Shown here in pieces: positions 30,022-39,475 of a stretch of DNA of 64,000 nucleotides (position 1 is the first letter of the stretch; the number at the start of each line of letters is the position of its first letter). The translations under genes and the position numbers were made by a program. The stretch covers positions 15,402,667 through 15,466,666 of the forward strand of contig NC_079971.1 in assembly GCF_029852145.1 (NCBI RefSeq). The letters are read 5' to 3'. The stretch comes from Microplitis mediator (lineage: Eukaryota; Arthropoda; Insecta; Hymenoptera; Braconidae). The notes beneath the pieces were generated by a model, which saw only the letters and a program-made list of their open reading frames with translations, was not told the origin of the DNA and searched no databases.

Positions 30022-30024
<3 letters not shown>

Positions 30025-30107
<83 letters not shown>
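30025..30107. repeat. (TA)n microsatellite
   Basis: About 83 bp of AT dinucleotide between the solo LTR end and the start of a fold-back element. Confidence 0.97.
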
Positions 30108-30111
<4 letters not shown>

Positions 30112-30770
30112 GGTGATTCAAAAAACAAACAAATTTTTTTTTCTTCCAAACAGGTTCAAAAGTTTCGATTAGATAAAAAAAGACGCCTGTAAAAATTAGA
30201 GCTCTTAATATTAATATTAACATTGTCCGCATTGCACTTTTCTATTTCCCATAAGAATAACATAGAAAAAATGTTTTTTACGTCTTCTGAGTTTTATAAG
30301 TAGCTAACGATGCTCCATAGGAATAATTTGCAGGCATATTTTTGTAGGGAGTTGAATGCTCTACAAAATAAGATTCTTATCATTTTTTGAGGAATCGCCT
30401 TGTTCAAAAGTTATTTGAGGTTGAAGTCGAATTCATATCAAATTTTGAGATTTTCTTACTTTTCCGGCGAAACTATCAGACCTATTACAAAATATCATTG
30501 GACCATTTTTGTAGACAATTTTATTCCCTAGAAGTTTTTTCTATAAAGTTCGTTCAAATTTCGCATTGTTTTCTCGTTATTTTTATTTGAATGTCATGCT
30601 CATAAAAAAAATATTCTTCTGATCGATTTTAAGAGCTTGACATTAAAATAAAAATAACTAGAAAACAATGCGGAGTTCGAAAAAACTTTATTCGGAATAA
30701 CTTCTAGGGAATAAAATTGTCTACAAAAAAGGTTTGATGATATTTTGTAATAGGTCTGATAGTTTCGATA
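30108..30770. mobile_element. Fold-back element, right arm truncated at (TA)n
   Basis: The left arm starts TTAAGGTGATTCAAAAAAC and includes AGAGCTCTTAATATTAATATT. The centre is near 30610, where GTTTTCTCGTTATTTTTAT is answered by ATAAAAATAACTAGAAAAC. The right arm stops abruptly at CTGATAGTTTCG where (TA)n begins, so about 330 bp of it is missing. Confidence 0.8.
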
Positions 30771-30792
30771 TATATATATATATATATATATA

Positions 30793-32545
30793 CAGGGTGA
30801 TCCAGAATTACTTTCACAGCGAAAAAATTTAGATAGAGGAGGTGATTCTAAGCATGAAGTTCCTTTGCCACTTTTGAAAATTTTGAGTAGTTTTTGAGTT
30901 ATGCAACATTTTAATTGACCAATCATATGTGAGGACTGGAATTTAAAAAAAAGTCAAAAAGAATAAATATTAAGTTTGGCAACGACGCAATTATTAACTT
31001 CAAGTTATACATAAATTTTTTATTTCAAAAAGTTCGAATTTTGCAAAAGTTTGAAGAACGAAAACAAAACACGCAATCGCAACCTCAAATATATTCTTAT
31101 CATACATTTTTTAAATTTACTTACTGAGAATTGTAAATAATAATCATGCTTTCATCATTAGAGTCAGGACCACGAATAATTAAAGCACAATCATGTTTTT
31201 GGGGCATTCCACGCTAAATCGACCACTTTTGTAACAAGCCCTTTCTGATTTCACAGATAATTTTTTTTTTATTTTCTATCTCACTAAAGGCGTTTCTCAT
31301 AATTAATTAAAATTATCTTACGCAATCAAAAAAAAAGTTACGAATTTTTGAAAAAAATTTTTCTTTCATTTTCAAAATTCCAATACTTTGGCAAAAATAG
31401 ACGTATCGGGACGTTGTTTTTTTTTTACATTTTGTCTTAAATATTATCTTATTTTCAGTCTTGGAAATAACATTACTGTCAGTCTTGAATTTCGTGTCAT
31501 TTGCATTGGTAATTTTTTTTTACTTTATATCTTGAATTTTGTAATACTTTTTGTCTTGAATTTCAGTAGTGAATTTTCTTCACTTTCTTGTCTTGAATAT
31601 TGTTTTACTATTTTTCTTAAATGTTGACTTACGGTTTGTCTGAAGTTTCGTTTTAAATTGTATCTTAACATTTGTCTTGAATTTTGTCTTAGTTCTTGTA
31701 TTGAATGTTGTCTTACTTTTTGTCGTGAATTTTGTCTTACTCTTTGTCTTGAATTTTTGTTTTACTTTTTGTCTTGAATGTTGTCTTACTTTTTGTCTTG
31801 AATTCCGTCTTACTTTTAGTCTTGAATTCCGTCTCACTTTTAGTCTTGAATCTCGTCTTACTTTTTGTCTTGGATTTCGTCTTACTTTTAAGTTCTGATT
31901 TTTATCTTACTTTTGGTCTTGAAATTCGTCTTATTCTCAACCTTGAATTTTGTCTTTGATTTTGACTTCTTATAAGGCTTTAATTTTGAAAATGAAAGAA
32001 AAATTTTTTTCAAAAATTCGAAGCTTTTTTTTTTTGATTTTTGAAACGCCTTTAGTGAGATAGAAAATAAAAAAAAATTATCTGTGAAATCAGAAAGGGT
32101 TTGTTTCAAAAGTGGTCGATTTAGCGTGAAATGCCCCAAAAACATGATTGTGCTTTAATTATTCGTGGTCCTGACTCTAATGATGAAAGCATGATTATTA
32201 TTTACAATTCTCAGTAAGTAAATTTAAAAAATGTATGATAAGAGTATATTTGAGGTTGCGATTGCGTGTTTTGTTTTCGTTCTTCAAACTTTTGCAAAAT
32301 TCGAACTTTTTAAAATAAAAAATTTATGTATGACTTGAAGTTAATAATTGCGTCGTTGCCAAACTTAATATTTATTCTTTTTCATTTTTTTTTGAATTCC
32401 AGTCCTCACATATGATAGGTCAATTAAAATGTTGCATAACTCAAAAACTACTCAAAATTTTCAAAAGTGGCAAAGGAACTTCATGCTTAGAATCACCTCC
32501 TCTATCTAAATTTTCTCGCTGTGAAAGTAATTCTGGATCACCCTG
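30793..32545. mobile_element. 1.75-kb palindrome with a 24-bp tandem array in its loop
   Basis: It starts CAGGGTGATCCAGAATTAC and ends with the inverse GTAATTCTGGATCACCCTG. The arms are about 580-620 bp and highly similar: the same short open frame beginning MIGQLKCCITQKLLK is present in both. The loop holds the tandem array described next. It is flanked by (TA)n on the left. On the right it abuts CACACTCTAATATA, part of another fold-back end. Confidence 0.9.
31411..31965. repeat. 24-bp tandem repeat (GTCTTGAATTCCGTCTTACT units)
   Basis: About 20 degenerate units of roughly 24 bp. They leave open frames of eight-residue periodicity on both strands (LFVLNFVL-like and KTKFKTKS-like) that are composition artefacts. 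Confidence 0.85.
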
Positions 32546-32551
32546 GCACAC

Positions 32552-32606
<55 letters not shown>

Positions 32607-32727
32607 GGTGTGCCATTTTAAGGCGACTTTTTTTTTCAACAAAAAAACAGGCTGAAAACTCGCAGGAAGGTGAGAAAAGAAGCCTGTTGAAAGCGGATCT
32701 CTCTAATCAATATTTAGAGATGCCCAT
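32546..32727. repeat. (TA)n tract and fold-back end cut by an LTR
   Basis: A (TA)n tract at about 32556-32603 is followed by TTAGGGTGTGCCATTTTAAG, the left end of a fold-back element like that at 47571. After about 125 bp it is interrupted by the LTR starting at 32728. Confidence 0.65.
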
Positions 32728-33721
32728 TGTAATGGGTGTACTTATTACATGAATTTTATTGTGGTCTCCATGCAACGAGTATCCCACTCATGTACAAAAC
32801 TTCAGGTGTTTTGTAAACCTGTCTGACTATGCTCAGGATCTCCAGGTGAGGGTAAACCCCAACTGGACCACGTAGTGAATTAAAAGTTAAGAGAGAGAAG
32901 ATATGTTATAACTTATACTTATAGGGGAATTGTTTAAATAATTAATAAGAAGTTTATGTAAGAAAGTGAGCCTGGTATTTATTGAAGACGGGTCGTCTTA
33001 CAAAATTTATGATGACGGTGAACAATAATTAAAATGGATTGGTGAAGATGACTCGACAAAATTTTATAACCAACAAATGTGACCCTACTCTGTGATATTT
33101 CTCAATGACTCTATTATTAATATCAAATTGACTCTATTTTATAATATCAAATGATTCTATTCTATAATACCAAATGACTCTATTAACAAAATTTTACAAG
33201 AACGACTCCACTCACTTCACACGATTCTCCAGCACAGTTCCAAGCAGAAAAAACCCAAATGGTGGTGTTGATCCTCACTCTCAGAACCAAGTCCTCCGTC
33301 CACGATATTCCTTCCAGATCAATTCTCCAAAGTCCACAGTAATTTATAGATTTCCAAAATAAGCTTCCACTTGCCAGTGGGCTTATATGCTCTTGGCAAT
33401 TGGCGTATGTACGAATAGCTTGTACGAGATGTTGAGTATAAAAATTTATATGTATTGTTTAGCTGCGGGAAATGCGTCCGTCTTCGGTGAATGCCAAAAA
33501 CCAAGAGGCCGACTCTCGACAATCGCCGAGCCTCATACCCTTCACTTGCAGGTTGGCGAACATCGACTAAAACAAAACTGTCCCCAAAACTCGACAGCAG
33601 TGACCCCAGCGATAAGTGGACTGTTTAATTATCGGCTGTTGTTGTGGGAGGAGGTCGCTCTCGTTTCGGCGCGAGTCGAAATTTGAATTTAAATTTAAAA
33701 CATGAATTTCACCCCGTTACA
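32728..33721 (-). mobile_element. 3' LTR of gypsy element A (994 bp)
   Basis: On the plus strand it reads from TGTAATGGGTGTAC to CACCCCGTTACA. The minus-strand ends are TGTAACGGGG and CCCATTACA. It adjoins the polypurine tract at 33722-33740. Its length matches the LTR of element B (988 bp at 51522-52509). Confidence 0.85.
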
Positions 33722-33928
33722 CTCTCCCCCCCAGACTCGAACATAACTCCAAAACGGAACGACCTCGTCCTACAATAACTGCCAAGGGTACGTTAACATT
33801 AAATTAAATAAATTAAATTTATACTGTAAATTATTCTGATTTACTGAAACCATTAATTGAAGTACAAAAAAAGTAACATAATAAACTGGAAATATAAAAA
33901 TAATTAAATGATGAAAAATTAAGGTAAT

Positions 33929-34279
33929 TTATTGTTTCGCGTCGTCACGAGGGGCGAAGTCGAGGACATACGAGATGCCCCCACTTCCACGGCGCGGTGA
34001 GCTGATCAGCTCGATGAGGGCCCGCTCTTCCTCATTCGCGAGGTCACCCTCACGAATGACGACGGGGGCCCCCTCTCCCTGTCTTTGTACCCGGAGTTCT
34101 CTGGCCCGGCGTCTTCTTTCCCGCCGACGGCGTGTCTGCAAGTTGACACGGGCCTGGTACGCTTCCCGTGCCTCTGGGGCCGCTTCGGGGGCCGGGGCTC
34201 GCTTGCGTCGAGCCCGACGACGTTGGTTCTTAGTCAGACGCCGTTCTGCAGCCTCCTTGTCATTGCCTGAATCTGCCAT
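33929..34279 (-). CDS. Extra basic ORF between integrase and 3' LTR of element A
   Basis: This 116-codon ORF starts 8 bp after the integrase stop. It is markedly GC-rich against an AT-rich background, strongly Arg-rich in the middle (NQRRRARRKRAPAPEA; QTRRRRERRRRARELRV) and acidic toward the end. It has no membrane segment or signal peptide, so it does not look like an envelope gene. The position is where some gypsy elements carry a third ORF. The related element B has only about 100 bp here, so this ORF is specific to element A or captured. The function is unknown. The intact state and composition suggest selection or recent gain. Confidence 0.55.
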   Translation of the reverse strand: MADSGNDKEAAERRLTKNQRRRARRKRAPAPEAAPEAREAYQARVNLQTRRRRERRRRARELRVQRQGEGAPVVIREGDLANEEERALIELISSPRRGSGGISYVLDFAPRDDAKQ

Positions 34280-34286
34280 CCTGAAA

Positions 34287-35290
34287 TTACAACGCGACTA
34301 TTTTATTACGCGGACTGGATTGCGGTATTTTCAAGTCAGCCGTGTAATGAGTACCGAGGTTCTTGCCAGCTTCGTTACGCAACTGTACGACTACCGGGCT
34401 TATGATTTTATCTACAAAGGCAGGTCCCAGAAATTTATGAGCTAACGTCGCACAGTACCGGTCAGCTTTCTTTGACAGCTTACGATTTGGGTAGTAAACC
34501 CGATCACCGATATTGAGCACTGGGGGCTCTTTCGCACGTTTATTGTAATACTGGGCCTGCCTATCACTCTCTTTTCTCATCACAGTCTCGACTCGATGAC
34601 GTAACTGGTCCATGCGGGTCATTCTAACTTTCCATCCCGGGTTATCGTCCTCAAAATCATGAACTTCTAGTTCAGTCGCTCGCCCCGATAAACGCGGTTC
34701 GCGGCCATGATTAAGATAATATGGTGTTAAATGAATGGACGCGTGATATGACGAGTTATACACCAACTGGAAGTCACCAAGATGCGCATCCCACAGGGTA
34801 TGATCTTGATCGATATAAGCCCTTATCATCGGCTTGAGGGTTCTATTGATCCGCTCAACCGGGTTTCCCTGGGGATGGGCAACTGCCAGTGGAGCAAACT
34901 TGACATCAACACTCTTTAAATAGTCTCGAAGAGTCTCATTGATAAATTCACGCCCATTATCTGTAATAAAAATCATTGGATAACTCATCTACTAAAAGCG
35001 TTACGTAATGATTCGACTACATTTTTACCGTTTTGTTTCCTCAACGGATAGATCTCGATAAACCGAGTATAAAGGTCTTGTATGATGAGGATGTACTCAA
35101 ATCCTTTACGCGAGCGTAGAAATGGACCAGTTACATCGGCTGCCACGATAGCCCAAGGTTCGATAGGTTGACGAGTCCGCATAGGGGCATGAGAAGATGT
35201 CTGTTTATATTTGGTCTTTTTACAGACTTCGCACTCCTCAATGTATTCGCTGATATCACGATACATTCCTGGCCAGTAGTTCTTAATACA
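34287..35290 (-). pseudogene. Integrase of gypsy element A (frameshifted)
   Basis: Zinc-binding HHCC residues are seen in AAHLGRD and ECEVCKK. The catalytic triad is visible as D in VAADVTGPF, D in FITDNGREF and E in NPVERINRTL. The C-terminal part has a phrase NIGDRVYYPNRKL. Frameshifts near 34985 and 35280 split the protein into separate open pieces. Integrases of this type insert the DNA copy into nuclear DNA. Confidence 0.9.
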
Positions 35291-36524
35291 AATTCTTTAA
35301 TACATCACGCCCTAGGTGAGCGGCGTCCGGGTCTTCATGATTCCTGCGAAGGATCTCATGAACCTCGGACTCCCGCGCCACCCTTTTCCATGCGTCATCA
35401 TCACCTATCGTGTCTTTCAAATAGTCAGGTTTGTAATACTCCAGTCTGTTGTCGACTATACGCCACCCCGGATAATTATTAGGGTTTTTAGTGACATTCT
35501 CAATACGTGCATCATACCAATCTTTTGCCAGTACTGAAGTAAAATTTAAGTTAGTATTCTTCAAGTTTTCAAGGACTTCGGACCACGGGGCCGGTTCAAC
35601 ATCCTCGTGTAAACGAGAAAGTGCATCCGGGCCCTCATTTTCGGTCCCCCTGCGGTGTTCGATGGTGACTTGGCTAGCAATCAATTCAATTGCCCAACGA
35701 GCCAGTCGACCACTGGGGTCCTTAAGCGAATGAAGCCACTTGAGTGATGAATGGTCTGTAAGAACGGTGAACGGTGCGCCTTCCAAGTAGCAACGGAGCT
35801 TACGCACGGCCCACACAACTGCAAGACATTCCTTTTCCGTCGTAGTGTACCGTGTTACAGCTCCGCGCAGCGGGCGACTTAAACAAGTTATTAAATATTC
35901 TTTACTTGTGTCAGGATCTTTCTGCACAAGAAAAGCACCGAGACCAGTATCACTTGCATCGGTATACAAGTAATACGGTAAACTAACTTTTGGGATAGAA
36001 AGAGGCTTGGCATTAACTAATGCCTTCTTAAGTTGTTGGAAAGCTTCCTCTTCTTTCTCACCCCAAACCCAAGTCGCTGTAGGACTACAGAGTTTGTTTA
36101 AGGGTCCTTGTACACGAGCAATATTTTGTAGGTGACGATGAAACCAATTTATCATGCCACAAAACCTTCGAAGTTGTTTACGAGTGGTGGGCGGGGGTAT
36201 TGGATGATTGCGGCCATTTTTTCTGGGTCTGGTCTTAATCCCTCACAATCGACAATGAAGCCTAGGAATTTTACTTCCGAGCGCGCGAATTTACACTTAG
36301 TAGGATTTATTAAAAGACCAGCCTCACGGAAAACTTCGAACACTAAAGAGAGAAGCTCTTTATGTCCCTCGTAGGTCTCACTAATTATGACCCAATCATC
36401 CAGATACGCAAATACTTTCTCCGCCCACACCATCGGTAATTTACGACCAGCAAGAAGCTTAATAAAGCGTTCACGTAATTTATCCATGGCCTTTTGGAAA
36501 GTGCTGGGAGCACTTAATTTCATA
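35283..36524 (-). pseudogene. Reverse transcriptase (partial) and RNase H of gypsy element A
   Basis: The reverse transcriptase active site is seen as AYLDDW at 36390-36406. The connection follows (FLGFIVD, GLRPDPEK). RNase H-like motifs are LYTDASDTGLGAF and TDHSSLKWLH. A frameshift near 36195 in a run of G (plus strand) separates the two parts. The N-terminal half of the polymerase is lost at 36524, where unrelated repeat sequence begins. Confidence 0.9.
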
Positions 36525-36534
36525 ACTATTTTAT

Positions 36535-38037
36535 AATTTTAAAATATGCCTTTAAGCTATACTGATATTTTCAGAAGTGTGTGTGTGTGTGTTTGTGTGT
36601 GTGTGTTTGGAGGCCTCTTATCGTTTTTTATTTCGATTTTTCCGAATATTGTGAAAACTATTCGATCGATCTTTAAGAAAGTCTATGCAACTCTAGAACT
36701 TTATAAGCCGCAGTCAATATAACTTAACCATTAAAATCAGATTTATTGTTTACGATAAATCATTGTCAAAAGAATATTAAAGATATTTGGGTGACATCTT
36801 AGAATATTCGGTTTTTATTAAAAAAAATTACAGATTATTCTGGAAAATTTCCCAAGGCCCCCCAAAAAATTTGAAATTTTTTTACCAAACCGTTCAAAAG
36901 TTATACCAATTTTTATTAATGATAAATTTACACTTAGTCAAGGGGTAAATGTACCACTGAGCTACTTCAAGTAGAAAAATTGTATTGAAAAGATAGTAAG
37001 AATAATTCAAGAATTTGTAAACTAGTAAATTAAGCATGTAAGAAACGCATGGACAAATATTATATTACACTTACAAAATTGTTTATTAAAAAAAAAAATT
37101 GGTCTGTCAGTTGACTTTGCGGGCCAGCCCCAAAACTTCCCGCTATTTTCGAGCTCAAGAACCTTGAAAACATTATTGTGAATACATTTTCGAGCTCTTC
37201 GAGCTCGGAAATACTTTTGTATGCTGTTGTTTTCGAAAAAAAAAACGTTTTTCACCATTTTTTTTCCAAGAATATCTTTCAAACGAATTGACCGATTGAG
37301 AAGGTTAAGGTGGCAATCGACGTAGTTTATTAAGTTCTAGAACTGATTAGATTTTAAAATCGATTGATCCAATTTATTTGTAGATATTCGAAAAAAAACG
37401 TTTTTCACTATTTCTTTTATCAACGATATCTCTCAAACGAGTAAACCGATTGAGCCGGTTGAAGTAGCAATCGACGCGTTTTATTAATTTCTAAAGCTGA
37501 TTGAGTTTCGAATTAGATTTATCGAGTCGTTTTTAAGATATTTCGAAAAAAAAAAAATTTTTTTTAATTCTTTCGACAACGGTTTCTCTTGAACGAATGA
37601 ACTGATTTTGATGGTTGAGGTGGCATTCGACGCGGCTTATAAAGCTTCAGAGCCTAGTCGAATTGTAATCAATCCATCGAGCACATTAAAATTTATCCAA
37701 AAAAAACATTTTTTTAAAAATTTTATTCTTTGAATATCTCTGAACTAGCCTTACTGATCAAGCTCAATTTCTTACAGCTTCAAGATATTGACAAGCCGTG
37801 TTGAATGACACCTTAAAGTTCAAAATCGGTTTATTCGTTCAAAAGATACAGGTATTTACATACGTACGTGCGTACATACATACATACGCTCCGACATCAT
37901 CTTGAAAGTAGTCAGAAGAGCTTCCTAAAAGCTTAAAACGTCAAGATCTCTTAGAAATTCGATTTTTGTAAATCGGATCGAAACCAGTAACTTGCCGAAT
38001 TTTTGAAAATTCACAATTTTCTTAGCGAGAAGTTAAG
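36535..38037. mobile_element. TTAACTTCCCGC-family repeat, inverted copy 2
   Basis: It ends TTTTCTTAGCGAGAAGTTAA, the inverse of the end at 19451. It has (GT)n at about 36577-36610, the phrase GGGCCAGCCCCAAAACTTCC at 37120 and 154-bp-type units at 37300-37730. A similar GCCAGCCCC phrase is at 38295. There is no open frame of note. Confidence 0.6.
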
Positions 38038-38540
38038 AATATATTAGTTTTGAGTAATCTTGTTCAGTAATTATAATGTTATTCAATGAAGATAGCAGAT
38101 ATAGATTTTATATTTATTATTCCGTTGACGATATCTCTCGTATTGATTATCTCGTTGAGACGTTCTTGGCAGCAATTGGATGCTTTAAACGAGTTCTAGA
38201 GCTAATTAGATTTTGGAATTGATCGATTCGACAGTTTTCAAAATATCCAAAAAAAAAACGAAAAAAAAAATCTGTCTATCGGTTGACCCTGCGGGCCAGC
38301 CCCAAAACTTCCCGCTGTTTTCGAGCTCAAGGAGCTGTATTGTTGTAAGTACATTTTCATGTACATACTATTGTATCCCATTCTTTTCGAAAAAAAACCG
38401 ATTTTAGCATTTCTTTCTCCCACGATATCTCACGAACGAACCGACCGATTCCAATGGTTGAGGCGGCAATCGACGTGTTTTATTGAGTTCTACAGCTGAT
38501 TAGATTTTGAAGTCGATCGTTCGAGTCTTTTCTGAGAAAT

Positions 38541-38821
38541 CTATAAATTGTCTTATTGAGAGGTTTGCATGTTTAGGTTTCCACTATATAAAATGGTGTA
38601 TTACCGTACGATGAACGGTGTGGCTCAATAAGTTATAGATCAAATTGAACGGAATATAGTATAGGGCCGGATAGCTCAACTGGTAGAGCACTCGGCGCGT
38701 TACCGAATTGGTCTGGGTTCGATTCCCAGTTCGGGCTATCTATATTTTTCTCAATTTATCTATAAATTGTCTTATTGAGAGGTTTGCATGTTCAGGTTTC
38801 CACTATATAAAATGTTTTATT
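38541..38821. repeat. 60-bp direct repeats flanking a tRNA-like unit
   Basis: CTATAAATTGTCTTATTGAG followed by the same next 40 bases occurs at 38541-38602 and 38761-38821. A third, inverted fragment (TAGTGGAAACCTAAACATGC) lies at 38829-38848. The repeats enclose the tRNA-like sequence. Confidence 0.8.
38665..38737 (+). tRNA. tRNA-like sequence / tRNA-derived unit (probable pseudogene)
   Basis: The A box is TAGCTCAACTGG and the B box GGTTCGATTCC, both matching Pol III internal promoter consensus. The D stem (GCTC/GAGC) and T stem (CTGGG/CCCAG) pair perfectly. The acceptor stem pairs with one mismatch and the anticodon stem with one mismatch. The loop CGCGTTA lacks the normal T at position 33, and a formal CGT anticodon would be Thr. 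The mismatches and the direct repeats on both sides suggest a tRNA-derived mobile unit (SINE-like) or a dead tRNA. Confidence 0.55.
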
Positions 38822-38868
38822 TAAATATAGTGGAAACCTAAACATGCAAAAGATATGAGAGGTTTACG

Positions 38869-38871
<3 letters not shown>

Positions 38872-38941
<70 letters not shown>

Positions 38942-38958
38942 ACACACACACACACACA
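38872..38958. repeat. (CA)n microsatellite
   Basis: About 85 bp of CA dinucleotide with one interruption (CCC) near 38940. Confidence 0.96.
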
Positions 38959-39076
38959 AACATCTTAGCACCTTTCAACGTCGACGTTGGACGACATATG
39001 ATAAAACCCGATTTTTTAAAATCGGGGTAAAACCAATAACTTCTCGAATTTTTTTAAAATCATCGATTTTCTCAAC

Positions 39077-39475
39077 GGAAAGTTAAAAAATTAGAACCGA
39101 AGAAATTAACGCTAATATTAAAGCTAAAATGTCATTAACTGTAAAAATGTGACATCATTGCAATCATGACGGAGACAATAAACTAAACATAATTATAGCG
39201 TAATTGAATTTTGCTATAAGCTAAGTTACCGCGTGAATTTAAATATCAATAAAATACATCCGAACGTACCAATGATGACAACTTTAAAATAGCACTGAAT
39301 TTATCATTCAAAATATTATAAATAATTAATATATAATTATAGTAATTTCTTAAGTAAAAAAAATTTTTTTTTAATTTTTTTTTTAAATCACTTTAGAAAA
39401 TTGGAGAAACTGACGCCAAATCATCTTTAACACGTTTCCGCCGCTGCATTCCGTGGTTTACTGATCTCTCGATCT
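39077..39475. other. Unassigned AT-rich DNA
   Basis: No open frame or repeat relationship noticed. A short GC-richer piece precedes the transposon end at 39476. Confidence 0.3.

Larger units (their letters stand above)
26135..30024 (+). mobile_element. Solo LTR-like unit interrupted by a Kolobok-like transposon
   Basis: It starts TGTAACATGAGGAAAG and ends AAAAACCCGTTACA, with (TA)n on both sides. Without the 2.8-kb insert it is about 1.08 kb, a normal LTR length. The right part has an AATAAAA signal and, near 29925, a hairpin before CCTGGCGCCCAAC, a primer-binding-like word. The left part is GC-richer and carries repeated GAACAA/CGAC words. No retroelement genes are attached. Confidence 0.65.
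32728..36524 (-). mobile_element. Ty3/gypsy retrotransposon A, 5'-truncated and decayed
   Basis: Read on the minus strand: reverse transcriptase (partial), RNase H, integrase, an extra basic ORF, a purine-rich tract and the 3' LTR. The polypurine tract (CTGGGGGGGAGAG on the minus strand) directly precedes the LTR start TGTAACGGGG. The element is cut in the reverse transcriptase at 36524, so gag, protease and the 5' LTR are missing. Three frameshifts break pol. Confidence 0.92.
38040..39076. mobile_element. TTAACTTCCCGC-family repeat, inverted copy 3, with tRNA-like insert
   Basis: It ends GATTTTCTCAACGGAAAGTT. It contains GGGCCAGCCCCAAAACTTCC (38292) and part of the 154-bp unit, then a segment from 38541 to 38860 that includes the tRNA-like unit between direct repeats, and a (CA)n tract. 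Confidence 0.5.

Noticed and set aside
31580..31959. Lys/Thr- and Leu/Val-rich repeat frames
   Set aside because: Artefacts of the 24-bp tandem array in the palindrome loop.
33975..34445. 156-codon plus-strand ORF opposite the basic ORF of gypsy element A
   Set aside because: Antisense shadow of a GC-rich ORF, where stop codons are rare. It extends into the antisense of integrase.
38665..38737. Functional tRNA-Thr(CGT)
   Set aside because: No T33, mismatches in the acceptor and anticodon stems, and a location between direct repeats inside a repeat.
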